Below, piece by piece: positions 12,144 through 24,420 of a stretch of 64,000 nucleotides of DNA. Location of the stretch: assembly GCA_027257055.1 (NCBI GenBank), contig JAPVLO010000277.1:620001-684000 (forward strand), written 5' to 3'. The position numbers and the translations under genes were made by a program. Position 1 is the first letter of the stretch, and each line of letters opens with the position of its first letter. This DNA is from Cephalopachus bancanus. Lineage: Eukaryota; Chordata; Mammalia; Primates; Tarsiidae. Below the pieces are notes generated by a model. The model did no database searches. It was not told where the DNA came from and saw only the letters and a program-made list of their open reading frames with translations.

Positions 12144-14635
12144 GAAGCAATGAGTCCTAGAGACTTTTCCCTTCAAACCTAGCATTTCCTTGTCTAAATG
12201 CACATCTTGTGTAAAAAATATGTATATTTGTAGATATAAAAATTAAGGTCGAAGTAAAGTTTCTCCTGCCACCAAGTGTGTCAGACTGAAAATGAAGGAG
12301 AGTTTTTCTGCAGGAAGTTCTAGTTCTCCTGGGAGCCCAGGAACTGACTATCCCTCCCAAGGCTTTCCCTCGCTTTCTGCCTCCTTTGGCAGGGTGCCCC
12401 GTGAGAGTTCCGGGCCTGGCTTGAGAGGTTTGTGGAGTGGGGAGGTTGCCTGCCTCATACCCAGGCAGACATTTCTGGCCCAGGGCTAAATATTTCTGGC
12501 TTCTGGAATAATATTCTCAGGCCCCCTTCAACTGCCAGTGTTAACGCCCTTCCAGGAAAAAGGTATGTAGGTCAGTGTTCCTGGGGACCATTCCCACAGG
12601 TGTTGCCAAACATCCCAGGCAGAAGACAGCTATCGAATGCAGCCACAGTAGTGAAGCTGTCTGCTGACAACACCCGGAAGGCAGGGGTTGGGGCATCCTC
12701 CTCAGGCCTCGAAGGGGTGGAGAGCAGACCAGACACAGGCTCACCCGCTCTTCCCTGCTGATGTCAGTGTGAGTTGCGAAGGGCGTGGGCTCAGGGTGGT
12801 GCTGTGTGGAGGCTGGAGAGGGTGTGGCAGAAGCCTATGTAAACTGTAGTTTGCCTTGATGGAAATACAGAACTATTGTTTTCAATGGTGGAGAAAAAGA
12901 AAGAAACGTGGAAGACCTGCTTTATTTTTAAAAGAATAGAAAGCACTCAGTAACCAAGTCCTAATCTGCTTTCAAGCAACGATTGGGTAAAACCTGCTAG
13001 TAGCGCAACATTCCAATTGGTTACAGGGCTCCAGAAAAATAAAAAGGTAACGTGATGTTTATTTATTCTTGCCACTGTCATTTGAGAAACTCAATTTATT
13101 ACCATTAAAAAAATCGCTTTAAATTTAATTTGAGATGGGGTTGATCCACCCTAGGACAAAATACACCCTAATAAGTTAATATGTTCATGATGTGTGTGTG
13201 CGGTGTGGTGTGCTTGCCGTCCAGTATCAGAAAAGCTATCTGTTTGACTAAAGAAAGTGCGATGTGTCTAAAGACATATGTCCTATGGACCCCAGAATCC
13301 TCCCCAGCTAGTAGGGACACTCTTTAACTTTAGGTTTCACCCACAGCTCCTTTGAGAGCGGCAGGCCTTTCTTGGCGACCAGGCACTAGTTGATACGTGT
13401 GTATATGAAATGACAAATATGGTCGTGTGTGTGTATATGATGCTGTATGTGTGTATGAGAAAGCATTTCGAGAAAAAGACTACGGTAAGTTGGGGTCTAC
13501 ATAAATGAGGCCTATGTTTATATTAATAAACTCCCAAGAAATGTGGAGAGACAGATCTCAAGGACAGAGGGGCCCCGCCACACATACCCACACAAATATC
13601 CTCCTCAAAGTGGCCACTGAGAAAAGCACCAGCTTGTGTTTAGTCGGTGGGATGAGACCTGAAAGGATGCCGGTCCCCACGCTGGAATGTGCTGAAGGCG
13701 GGATCCAAAGTCTGTCGTCGCTGAATCTGCAAAAGCCTGCGATGACCCATGAGCCTTTGGCGCTAAAAAGAGAAGTGGGAGGAGGTGGCAGAACGCCAGG
13801 CGCCCAGGACGCGAGCCCAGCACAACCCCTCGCTCGCTTTCTAGCTGCCGTTGACGACACGGCCACCAGGCAGGAAGCGATAAAGGTCATGGCACTTTCC
13901 ACGCTTCATGTTCAAGACATTGGGTTTGGGGAGGAGGAGCTTGATGATACGGATGATGTGGAACCAGGACATTTTCCTCCCCGTGCAGTGTGGATCCAAG
14001 TTCAGGTTCGTGGCAGGGCTCAAAGTCAGCAGAGGTTGGCTGCTGCTGCTGGGAGTGGGGTGTGTTGGGAGACACGTGCGGGGGCGATCCCCCGGGACCC
14101 AAGATTCCCGAACTCCTTCCAGGTCTGGCGCATCCTCCAGCTTGGCTGCGGGGGTTCCTAGAGCAGCCCTCGGAGCAAGGTGGAGGGGCCAGGCCCAGAG
14201 GTCTCGGGAGTGGAGGCTGTCGGGTGCCCGGGGAAGAGCTGACGGGCACGGTCACCTTCAGGACTGGGCGAGATCACCCAGACTCCCTCCATGGCCCCTG
14301 CCTCCCGACGTATCCCTCAGTGGGGCCCTGCGTATCCTGAACAAAGCCAGCGCCGGTCCCTCAGCATCACGCGAGCTGTTGAGCTCAAGGGAGGGAAGCA
14401 GGGGCACACTCAGCGTTCTGTAACTTTTACTGGGGGGGAAGGGGCGAATGGGCACAGACTTGACCCAAGCCTGCCCTGCTCAGTCACATGGTGGCGAGCT
14501 GGACTGGGTGGTGGATTCACTTAAAGGCTACGAAAGAAAACAAGGAGGAGACGCGTCTGCCTGAGGAGACGTTTCTCCCAGTGCCGGCCCAGAGTCTGCT
14601 GAAGGTCTGTTCCTAAGGGCTGGGTCAGGGTTTTG
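12144..14635. other. GC-rich stretch with overlapping frames
   Basis: The longest plus frame is 13505-14161 (218 codons). Its antisense also carries several long frames, which is expected in GC-rich DNA with few stops. Around 13841-14023 the minus frame has a basic run (MKRGKCHDLYRFLPGGRVV) that could be a decayed retrocopy, but I cannot name it. I call no gene. Confidence 0.35.
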
Positions 14636-14639
14636 TCTT

Positions 14640-15032
14640 GGCTCCCTGGCTGACCTCGCTAACACGACTTTAGGTCCAACAAACTGGCCAGTCACTGGAG
14701 ACGTTATTGCCAGTCCTTTTGAAGGACAAGAAATGTACCACAACATCCGATTTTCTTTGTCATCTACAATTCGGTTATATCCAGACACTGCAGAATCAAA
14801 CGGTGCTTTGCCAAGAAGCAACAGCGACAAGGATGCACTGAAGATACCTACAAGTTGGGTGCTGAAAATTCAAGTTCCAGTTATAGGTCACATGTCTTTT
14901 GTTAAACATAACCCAGCATTTGTATTTCAGCGTGTCAAGGAAAGTGATTTACAGGGAGTTCTTGAAAATAAATTTACTCCAAATGACGCAATGATGGAAA
15001 GCTGTATGAATTCTGTGTTTCCATTCAATTGA
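14640..15032 (+). pseudogene. Unidentified retrocopy-like reading frame
   Basis: A frame open from at least 14640 to a TGA at 15030-15032 encodes protein-like sequence of even composition, including GDVIASPFEGQEMYHNIRF, SWVLKIQVPVIGHMSFVKH and NKFTPNDAMMESCMNSVFPF. It has no signal peptide or membrane segment that I can see. No introns are visible and no promoter is recognisable. It is followed by 'ttttgttttattcctag' and then an Alu. The frame reads more like former coding sequence than noise, and a processed pseudogene is the simplest reading. I do not recognise the parent gene. Confidence 0.4.
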
Positions 15033-15125
15033 CATGAGTTCTGAAAGAACAGACAGAGAATGGAAAGCCATTTTGTTTTATTCCTAGATCTTAACACAAC
15101 GATGAAAAAATAGAAACTGTGTCCT

Positions 15126-15420
15126 GGCCAGGCTCGATGACTCAGCCTGTTATCCCAGCACTTCGGGAGGCCGAGGCCAGTGGATTGCCTGAGCCCACAG
15201 GTTCAAGACCAGCCCGGGCAACTTGGTGAGACCTCATCTCTACAATAAATCAAAAACTAGCTGGGCGTGGTAGCCTGCGCCTGTAGTTCCGGCTACTTGG
15301 AAGGCTGAGGCAGAAGGATCGCCGGAGCCCAGCAGGTGGACACTGGGATGGCCGTGAGTGTGCCACTGCCCTCCAGCCTGGGTGACGAAGTGAGACTCCA
15401 ACTAAAAAGGAAAAAAAAAA
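15126..15420 (+). repeat. Alu, sense
   Basis: Starts 'ggccaggctcgatgactcagcctgt' and ends 'gactccaactaaaaagg' with an A tail. It is flanked by similar 'ctgtgtcct' and 'ctgtgttct' sequences, probably the target duplication. Confidence 0.9.
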
Positions 15421-16377
15421 ACCTGTGTTCTAGAGAAATGCATACTCTAGGTAAAGATGAACTTTACTGACTTTGTCTTTCCAGAAACACAGATCCCTCA
15501 AGCATGACTGGTGTTGGCCTATTGTAATCTGAAAGTAAACTCCTGGGGATGGTGAAAACCCGTGACGTGATGCCTGGTGGCTGGGACCCCGCCTTCTCAG
15601 GGTCTCCAAGACATCCGCAAGTGGTCACCAAGGAAGTTACAGCAGTCACGTCTACCTGATTGCCACATCTCCAGGGGAAAGGGTTTAAGCTGGGGGCTCG
15701 GGAGGCCATGGTGCCAAACTCAGAGCGCTGGCCCTATGCCTGTCTGGGGGAAGCGAACTTTTCTCCAGTCTTTCTTCCTTCATCTCTTTGTGTGTGGCAA
15801 GTCTTTGCATGACTTGGCTCTGGCTGCCAGCGCACACCTCCGGCTCTCTAGCTCCCCGACCTTGACCCTAACAAGTTTTCTTCTTTTTTGGCGGTGTGAA
15901 GAAGTAAAACTGTTAGAGTTCTTCGGGAATACGCAGGCTGGGGGCAGGGGAGAGAAAAGATCTAGGCTGTGCTAGATTCTGGTTCCTACTTGTCTTCCTG
16001 AGATGTGACGTCAAAAGAGGCTACTACAGCAATTAGCACCAGTAATCTTTTTTCTTAGATAATAAAAAATACCCAGTGAGCATAGACATGTTCAAAAGTT
16101 GTTTTTTTTAAAAATACATACCAATTTTTTTCTTTACAAAATGAGGCAAAGCAAACATGTTTGAGATGGTAACTGTCAGAAATTTTAATTTCCCCAGCTG
16201 TTCATCAAGGATTTATTAGTCATGGTACAGTAGTAACCAGATGTTGTAACAGCAGCTTATTTCAGGTCTGTTGATCCTTTGAATCTGTACAAAAGCATGG
16301 GCATTGTTTTCCACATCGAAACACATCTAAACACATTCGGATGTTGTGGTAACTACAAAGGAAGAGAACTGTAAGCA
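15421..16377. other. Unassigned stretch
   Basis: Short frames only. A minus frame downstream (16262-16453) is cysteine-containing (FRCGKQCPCFC) but runs into Alu sequence and lacks defensin spacing. Confidence 0.35.
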
Positions 16378-16512
16378 TGTGCTGCCACACCCGGCTAATT
16401 TTTGATTTACTGTAGAGACGAGGTCTTGCCAAGTAGCCCAGGCTGGTCTCCAACCCCCGGGCTCAAGCAGTCGTCTCGCCTCGGCCTTCCAAAGTGCTGG
16501 GATGACGGGTTT
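16378..16512 (-). repeat. Alu left arm, antisense
   Basis: 'gtgctgccacacccggctaatt' through 'caaagtgctgggatgacgggtt'. A single arm only. Confidence 0.8.
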
Positions 16513-17322
16513 GGGCCCCCACAACAGCCAAGATAATTTCTCAGGTCTGTCTCAGTAATGGCATCACCCGGACCACGAGCGTCTAATGTGGGGACAGTTG
16601 TGTCCTCTGGGGGGGTCCGGTCAAGGCGTGGTTGAAGCCTGCTTGGGAGTCTAATCTGCTGCAGATCATCGGTTCTACCCTCTCCATCTTTAATATTCGG
16701 ATCAGCTGGGGGACCACCCGGGTCTGCAGGCTTCTCATGTCTGTATGGACTCTGCTCTCCTCTCTACCCTCTCTTTTCCCTAGAAGGAGCAAGTGTGGGA
16801 CTTCCCTTCATCACTGGGCCCTGGCCAGGGTAAGCAGCATGTTGCTGGCGGATCTGGCTTTCCCTGTAGACCAACTGGCTGTGTTCCCGCGGAGTGAGAA
16901 ATGTCTCCATGTTCCGCATGTGGGACTTTGCGTGGACATCTGACTTTGGCAGGTCATCTTTGAAAGACAAGTCTGCATTATGAGCCCTGACTGAGCGGGA
17001 CATGCTCTAGGTCTCAGAGGCAGAGCCGACAGACGTTTCTCAGTTTCCTGCAGGCTTGGCGCCCTTCAATCTTCCTAAAACACAGGTGAACCTCAGAATA
17101 CCAGCAAAACATTGTGAGCGGCCTGGCACAGACTTTTCATTCTTTGCCATTTTCTTCAGTCATTAAGGAATATGGGTTTTCTCCGAGATGTATTTGACAC
17201 AGTAAGAGAAAATCTCCATTCTCCTAGTCTTGACAGTTTTAGGTGTTGCAATCCAGAGCGGTCGCCACCTTGAGAAGGCCTAGAAGCAGCAGTAGCTTTT
17301 GAGGTGAGTTATGATTTTTGTC
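16513..17322. other. Unassigned stretch
   Basis: Frames up to 103 codons on opposite strands with no family resemblance. No repeat recognised. Confidence 0.35.
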
Positions 17323-17338
17323 GGGAACACGTCTTTTT

Positions 17339-17623
17339 TTTTTTTTTTGAGTCGGAGTCTCACTCTGTCGCCTAGACTGGAGTGCAGTGGCCGTTCCCGG
17401 CCACCGCAGCCTCCACCTGCTGGGCTCCGGCGATCCTTCCGCCTCAGCCTTCCAAGTAGCTGGAATTACAGGCGCGCACTACCACGCCCGGCTGATTTTT
17501 TGATTTATTGTAGAGATGAGGTCTCGCGGCCCAGGCGGGTCTTGAACCCACGGGCTCAGGCAATCCACTCACCTCAGCCTCCCAAAGGCGCGGGATTACA
17601 GGCTGAGCCACCGAGCCCGACTT
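17339..17623 (-). repeat. Young-looking Alu, antisense
   Basis: Full-length copy close to the local consensus. It is flanked by a perfect 16-base duplication, GGGAACACGTCTTTTT, at 17323-17338 and 17624-17639. Confidence 0.95.
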
Positions 17624-17639
17624 GGGAACACGTCTTTTT

Positions 17640-18785
17640 AATGTCCCTGTTATTGAGGACCTGGCCTGGAAGGACAGAGTAATTTGGATGCACCTTTTAA
17701 CTACTCCACATTGTATATTTGAGTGTTTTTCAGTGATTTCCTTCTATCCTGAAAAGGCCTAAGCAGAACCTTGTGTTTGCTAGTGAAAGGTAATAAAATC
17801 TTCAGTGAAAAAGTAAAAAAAACTAGGATTACTGGAAAAGCAATGTTCAATCCTTAATCTCATGGACATGTCGAGAAGCATCCATGTGTCTGGATATTTA
17901 TCATGTTCAATAATAGATAAAGATAACTAAAAATGGACAGAACAAAAGGAATTTGAGTTTTTCTGGCCTGAAAGTGTTCTTCCCGTGTTCCAGACATGCA
18001 AGCTGCCCTATGAAGGAAACTGTGGTTACTTCTGGTCACCAGGACGTGCTGGGCAAGAGCTCAAGGAACACAGGCCCATGACCCACAGAGCTGCTCCCGA
18101 AACCCACGATGGGAGATTATGGCTAGCCAAGGTGACTAAGGCTGGACAAAACGATGAGGGGAAGAAACAAAGCCAATCCAACAGATTAGAGATATTCTAA
18201 CATGAGGTAATCTCTCTATAAATACCTGCCTGTAAACCTTTTAAATATGGAAAATCACAGTATTGAAAATAGTCGTCTGAATTTCTAACTACCATGAGTT
18301 GAGCTACAGTACGTGTGTCATTGTCAAGGAGTAGAAAACCGATCTCAGTCCGAAATTAATAACCAAAAATTTTTTTCAATATCAACTCAGAGATTTGCCT
18401 TGTTTAGGGTGATCGAACAAGCTCCAGGCTCCCTCCAACCTCAGACAAGTAGAAAGCCAGAGCAATTACATTAACTGAATGTTTCCAGACACTAAAAAGT
18501 ATCAGAAAAGAGCACAGGACAGTGGCCCGGAGTTTCAGTCCAAGATAGGGAAGTCCATGTGGGGGAGAGGGGATTCCTGCAAAGTGTGGGGTTCCCTGAG
18601 TGAAGGAAACAGTGAATTGTGTGGAGAGAAAGTCAGCTGGAAGACACAGGGCTAAGGGCTGGAGAGCAGGGGGCGTGGTCAAAGTGGGTCAAAGTATTCC
18701 AGTATGGGAACACAGGGCAGGGAGTCGGGGGTGGTGGGAAGTCATTGAATCATTTGCGGGTATAATGGAAAATAGAAATCAAATG

Positions 18786-18790
<5 letters not shown>
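17640..18790. other. Unassigned stretch
   Basis: No gene or clear mobile element. It ends at the CA microsatellite. Confidence 0.35.

Positions 18791-18839
<49 letters not shown>
18791..18839 (+). repeat. (CA)n microsatellite
   Basis: Uninterrupted CA dinucleotide run of 49 bases. Confidence 0.98.
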
Positions 18840-18842
<3 letters not shown>

Positions 18843-19599
18843 TTCCTGGTGAAAAAGAAAAAGGCATCCTATTTTGTTTCAGAGCATTTTTAAAGAAAAA
18901 CTTGTGAGTTTCCTGTCTGTCCCTTTGAGATGTATAAAACTCTCTTCAAAAGCTAAATAGGCTTCTTGCCAGCTTCCAGCCCAGGATCGTCTTTCTAACA
19001 GACTTGGAAGCCCTCTCTGAAATTAGATTCTCAAAAGAGTTTCCATGAGAGAGCGGGAACCTTGCCTCAGCCAGTGCCTGACTCTCATTTACTAACCCAC
19101 CTGCTGTCGCAAACGATAAGAAACGGTTTTTTCTTGTGATGATGCAATTAGCAAACACAGTGGCTGCCCTTGAAGGATGTGTGAAAATGGTGCTGCCAGG
19201 TCTCTTCCTTGAGGACTAGTCAGTGCTGATCTCGAGACTAGGCATTCACTGGGGGTGACCGCCTGGCTATGCACAAGCGTGAGATTTCTTTCTTCCTGGC
19301 AATCTTTTAGTGCGCTTTCTGTTTTGTGCATCACATCATGGTTTCATGCTTCCTCAATGAAACTTTTATTCTCTTCAACCTTTCTGGAGGGGTTTTTGGG
19401 TTGGCAGGAAACCTTATTTATTATCTTTTAAAAACTCATATTGCTGTTTTATTTCTTAAAATTCTCTCTACCTCATTATCAGATTTAATTCTTGTCTGGT
19501 TTTAGAGTTAGGTGTATGCGAGCATTTACGACATCAGTCCTGTTGCAGCAGCTGAAGTGTGGACTTCCAGCGGGCTCTCTCTCCCCCGTGAGTGGGCCT
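18840..19599. other. Unassigned stretch
   Basis: No coding signal. It passes into reversed L1 3' UTR sequence on the right. Confidence 0.35.
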
Positions 19600-19935
19600 G
19601 GTGCCCCGTGTGTTGCTCTGTGCCCCCTCCCTCTGCCCTGGCGATGTCCAGCACCTGCCAGTCTTACCCTTGTGCTCATGTGACCAACGATCAGGGCCTG
19701 CTTGCGAGTGAGAACGTGCAGTCTTCAGTTCTTTGTTTCTGTGAGAGTTCACGTAGTCTGATGGTCTCCAGCTGCGTCCACCTTGCTGCAAAGGCCACGA
19801 TTTTGTTTTCTGTGACGCAGCATTCCATTGTGTATGTATGTCACATTGTCTTTATCCAGTCCGCTTTCAATGGGCATCCGGGTGGGTTCCGTGTTTTTGC
19901 TATTGTGAATAGTGGCCGCAGCGTTATTCTTCAAG
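19600..19935 (-). mobile_element. L1 3' end, antisense
   Basis: Reversed L1 landmarks: 'gagtgagaacgtgcagtctt', 'ttctttgtttctgtgagagt', 'gtccaccttgctgcaaagg', 'gcagcattccattgtgtatg', 'tgctattgtgaatagtggc'. Many CpG sites remain, although the copy is diverged. Confidence 0.75.
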
Positions 19936-21367
19936 CACCCGACCGATGGTCTCCCAAGAGGAGCATTTGGAAGGATTTTCCTGTTCGTTTTGCTGAGCCC
20001 CATCTTGCCCCTTCGTGGCCGCACTGTCTCGGCCGAGTGTCGCGGTCACTGTGGGAGAGCCGTGCTGCTCCACCTCTCCCCGGTGTGAGGAAGGCCTGGC
20101 TTGGAGCAGCTTCCCAAGGGCCTGGGCTGCGGTCTCCCCCACAGCGGGGATGACACAAGGGTGGGGGTCTGGGGGTAACAGACCACCTTCAGACACAGGT
20201 GGTGGGAGGAAACCCCTGCTCTTCTGGGAAGAGTACCTGCGTTCGGAGTTAAGAGGTGGCAGTGCAGGCCCATCCACCTGGGTCTGGAGCGCCCAATGAA
20301 CGCTAAGAGATTTAGACATTGAGGGTTTGGCCCATGCAGGAATGGTTTAAAAGTCCATCCCAAAAGTCCATCCCAGCTATACTTTTATACCTCGTGTAAA
20401 TGTGCACAGGTATGTGCCTGTGTGTACTTTGATCACTAAATCCCTCCACCCATGTGGCGTCCAAATGCAGTACGTACTATTTCCGCAGTGAGACCCAAAC
20501 TCAAATCGCTTTTACCATGTCTCATTTCCGTCAAGAAGATTCAAGCATCAGGTAATAAAATGAATCCCCCGTAGAGCCCCAACACGTTTCAGGTATTCGG
20601 TGTCATCTGAAATCAACAAACGAGTTACATCCAAGTTACAGAGGAAGGGCCTGAAGCTGGCTCCATGAAGCCCAGCAGGACTGGGGACTCAGGATTCGGA
20701 CGGTTTGGTTCCTAGTTCAGGACTTGGGAACTATCGGAGGCAGACACCCGCGTGGAGGGTCTGGGTGGAGTCTTTGCTTCTCCAACCCTTGTTCTGTGGG
20801 TCCTGCGGCCTCCCACAGGGTAGGCACTCGACCTGCATTTGGACTCCACTAGACCCCGTGGACATGGAGGGGTTACACGCTCTGTCGTGAGGCTGTGTCC
20901 TAAGAGCCGTGTCCCACCTTCTGGCTGGATTTTAGAGGTGAGAACCCCAGGGGAGAGGGGGGTGGCCGGAATGAGAGGAGGAAGAAAGGACGTGAAGCCG
21001 GGGGTCGTGAGAGACAAGACGGGGATACGGGCTTCAGGCCGTGGCAAGGATGTGGCCACCGTCAGTGGGATGTCCCAGGGTTCCCTGGGGACACCTGCTG
21101 CAGCCCTTGGATCTGAAAGGAGAGCAGTGCTGTGTGGATGAAGACCTGTGTCTGGGACTTGGGCGGATTTATCCGTTCCTTCCTCTGTTTCGTGTTTACA
21201 GATCTTGGCTGGTCACTACAGGCATAGATGTGCATATTTATGAGGAGGAGACCTTATCCTAGAAGAGGTCAAGGTCTAGTGGGAGATATCGATGTAGGCA
21301 TGTAAATAGCAGCAACGGAGGACAGATCCTACCGTAGGATGCATCAAGGAGCCCAAGTGGAGTTGAG
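19936..21367. other. GC-rich unassigned stretch
   Basis: Long frames occur on both strands at once (for example 19512-20153 plus, 19924-20319 minus), which is a composition effect. No domain recognised. Confidence 0.35.
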
Positions 21368-21652
21368 GCCAGGCATGGTGGCTCAAGCCTGTCATCTCAG
21401 CACTTTGGGAGGCTGAGGTGAGAGGATTGCCTCAGCACACGGTTTCAAGGCCAGCCTGGGCAACTTGGCGAGACAATAAATCAAAAAATAAGCCAGGTGT
21501 GGTGGTGTGCACCTGTAGCTCCAGCTACTGGGAAGGCTGAGGCAGAAGGATCGCCGGAGCCCAGCAGGTCAAGGCTGCGGTGGCCGTGAGTGTGCCGCTG
21601 CACTCCAGCCTGGGCGACAGAGCGAGGCTCTGACTCCACAAAATAAAAGTAG
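21368..21652 (+). repeat. Alu, sense
   Basis: 'aggccaggcatggtggctcaagcctgt' to 'gaggctctgactccac' plus an A-rich tail. Full length. Confidence 0.9.
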
Positions 21653-22949
21653 AGGCTGGGATCCTCTTCAAGCCTGTCATGTAAACCTCTGGGACAGGCA
21701 GTCCAGGGAGTGCGATGGAGAAGCCAGCAGGGTTATTCCGGGGCTCACAGATCCGGCCTGAGGCCTCTGCTCCGCTGGTGCCTGGAAGCTGCCTCCTGGA
21801 TGCTGGGGGTGCTCAGAACGGCCACCCAGGGCCACAACTCCAGAAGACACGCAGTGGGAAGCAGGCAGGCGCTACTCTCCTTGATACACAGCTTTGTCCG
21901 AGCCACTGGCCCGGCCCCACCCTCAAACGAGAGAAGTGGCTCCGCAATGCATCAGTGCATGTCCTGACCGACTCAGCGTGGATTGAGTTCGATTCATTCC
22001 CACACACCTGCTCCTTTAGAGTGCAGGACAGAGAAGACTGGGACTCTGTAGCCGGGCTAGAAGTTCAGGCTACATGTTGGGGTCGCCTCGGCTCCCTGCC
22101 CTCTCCCTGCCATGACCCGCTGCTGCTACTTTCTGCAGCCAAGTGGACCAGCTCAAAATTGCAGTGCCTACAATATACTTAATGGACTCTTCTTATTTTG
22201 CAATGCTTTCCAGCATTTTAATCTCAAAACAAAGTAGTCAAATAGAAATGTAATTCTCCAAAAGAATAAAATATTATAAGATGGGCCCTAAAAAAAAATG
22301 ACGTGCAAAAAGCAAACCAAAAAAAAAAAAAATCGCATTTGCTGGGGTTGGAGGTGGCGGCGCGCCCTCTTGTGGTGGGTATCGGTCATGCCCAGGCAGT
22401 CTCGGCTTTGGAAAGAGCCTTTGGGGGATTCGTTTTCGTCTCAGAACCTCGCTGGGACTTTTTAGGATCAAGGTCAAACTTCTCATCTTGCAGATGGGGA
22501 AACGGATGCCATGGGGATGAGGTAGCCTGCTGTATCCCAGAGAGACAGAGCAAGAACCTGAATCCAGTTCTTGGGGGCTCACTCGGGTCTCTGGGCTGAT
22601 CCGGTCAGACTGGTCCCAGGCCTCAGAGGATCAGGTCAGCGCCAAAGCCGGCCACCTGGGCCCCTGGGAGCCACGCCAGGCCTTCCCTCCCTTCCCTGCA
22701 CATGTGCCACCTGCAAGCCTCAGCAAACACCCACGGGGCCAGTTTTGTGCCGGACGATCCCCCTTATGTCTACCTAAGGAGCACATAATACTCCAGCTCC
22801 AAATGGGGCCCCCTCTGGGATCTTGTACCATTTCAGCCCTGTTATGGGTTGGGGGGACGGGGGCGGAGCAGAATGAGAGGAGGGTCCCCCTTTAGTGAAG
22901 ACAGAAGAGTCACCAGCCTGGAAGTCTGGAGATCTGGATTCTCGTTTTC
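21653..22949. other. Unassigned stretch
   Basis: GC-rich with overlapping opposite-strand frames (up to 155 codons at 21715-22182). No conserved motif seen. Confidence 0.35.
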
Positions 22950-23060
22950 CTCCCCCCAATAACTCATTGTCTCTCCTAGGGCAGTGCGTTTAACCAGTCA
23001 CGCCTCAGTTTCTTCGTCTGTAAGATAGGTTCTCTGTGTAAACTGGAGAAATGTTATTCC
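22950..23060 (+). repeat. MIR-like SINE core
   Basis: 'tctcctagggcagtgcgttt', 'cctcagtttcttcgtctgta' and 'aagatagg' follow the MIR sense order. Confidence 0.55.
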
Positions 23061-23911
23061 AAGTACGAGACCGACTGTGACCTTAATCATCCATCGCACA
23101 GCGGCTGATTAACTTTCTCTGGACTCTGGTGTTCTCTTTGTAGAGTCTGGGGTTTCTGCAGAAAATCTCTGACTCCCTTCCAGCTCTGACATTCACATGA
23201 CTGTCATTTCCTTCTGAAAACTTTTCTCACTATAGTGACTGCTTCCTATTTGTGTCTGAGCGAAGATGCTGCTTTGTCTTCTGTGATGGCCCTTGTGGCC
23301 CTTGTTGAGCTGTTAAAACCTCTTACAGGAAAGATAAAATGCCCCGGGCTGAGCTGCCGAGTGGCCCTTCTGGGCCTTCCAACATCACACAGACACCCCC
23401 GCAGGGCGTCCACACAGACGCACACGGATGGAATTCCTGCACGCCCTTGCCCGGGGCAGACCAGGAGACGTTTGCCTCAGCCCGTGGGGGCCAGGCAGAA
23501 GAGGACAGCAAGAGGGAGGGGGCTTCCGGCTTGACGGGCCCTTAGACTTCCCTGGCCGCCTGCATGGGAAGGCGAGGCGGACGAGTGGCCGAGTGGCATG
23601 GAGCAGGGAAGGCCCAGGTGGCACCTTGGCAGGTGTGGGAGCCCACCGGTCGGAAGTGAGCCTGTTTAGCTGCTCTCCTAAGGAAGGCTGGGGCAGACAG
23701 AGCTGGCTACTCTTCCATCTCTGCCTCAAAACAGACTGGCTTCTTGGTATTCAGAGAAGCAAAACCACCCCCTGACTCTAGACAGTGGCTGAGGAGGAAG
23801 GGGGAAGAGGAAGGTGTCTCAGAGGTGAGCAGACAAACAGTCTAGGACCAAGAGTCCCTCCCAGGTACGGATGTCAGAAACGCGGGCTCACGTGCTTCAA
23901 GAGGTGTGTTC
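23061..23911. other. Unassigned stretch
   Basis: GC-rich with opposing frames of similar length and no recognised family. Confidence 0.35.
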
Positions 23912-24198
23912 GGGTGCGGTGGCTCACGCCTGTCATCCCAGCACTTTGGAGGGCCGAGGGGAGAGGATTGCCCGAGCCCATCGGTTCGAGACCAGCCTGG
24001 GCAACTTGGCAAGCCCTTGTCTCTACAATAAATCAAGAAATCAGCCGGGCATGGTGGCACGTGCCTGTAGTCCCAGCTACTTGGCAGGCTGAGGTGGGAG
24101 GATCGCCGGAGCCCAGCAGGCCACGGCTGGGGTGGCCACGAGCATGCTGCCGCACTCCAGCCTGGGCGACAGAGGGAGACGCCGACTCAAAAAAAGGG
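23912..24198 (+). repeat. Alu, sense
   Basis: 'gtgcggtggctcacgcctgtc' to 'gagacgccgactcaaaaaaag'. Both arms present. Confidence 0.92.
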
Positions 24199-24204
24199 AG
24201 GTGT

Positions 24205-24420
24205 GTGCAAGAGCGTTCACTGCTGTGTGGTTCGCTGCAGCCAACAGAGCACCACCCAGACAGTGTATTCTCACGCAGCAAGACAGACAGAAAAGTGACA
24301 AGATGCTCACAACGGCATGGATGAACCTCACAAACGTGAAGCTCAGTGAAAACACAAAGACACAACAGACACCACATACCCTCTGACTCCGAAAGTTGGG
24401 CAAAAGGAATTGATTTGTGA
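24205..24420 (+). mobile_element. Old L1 3' fragment
   Basis: 'gcatggatgaacctcacaaac', 'agctcagtgaaaac', 'acaccacatacc' and 'ctctgactccgaaa' follow the 3' region of old L1M elements. Heavily diverged. Confidence 0.45.

Noticed and set aside
13505..14161. 218-codon plus-strand frame, the longest in the window
   Set aside because: The region is GC-rich and the opposite strand is open over the same stretch. There is no domain, signal peptide or splice context.
16262..16453. Cysteine-rich minus-strand peptide (FRCGKQCPCFC) considered as a defensin
   Set aside because: Spacing does not fit C-X6-C-X3-C-X9-C, and the N-terminal half is Alu sequence. The shared YHNIR with 14733-14750 is too short to matter.
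18791..18839. CA run as a possible regulatory element
   Set aside because: An ordinary microsatellite with no gene nearby.
19512..20153. 213-codon plus-strand frame
   Set aside because: The first two thirds are reversed L1 3' UTR sequence; the rest is GC-rich with overlapping minus frames.
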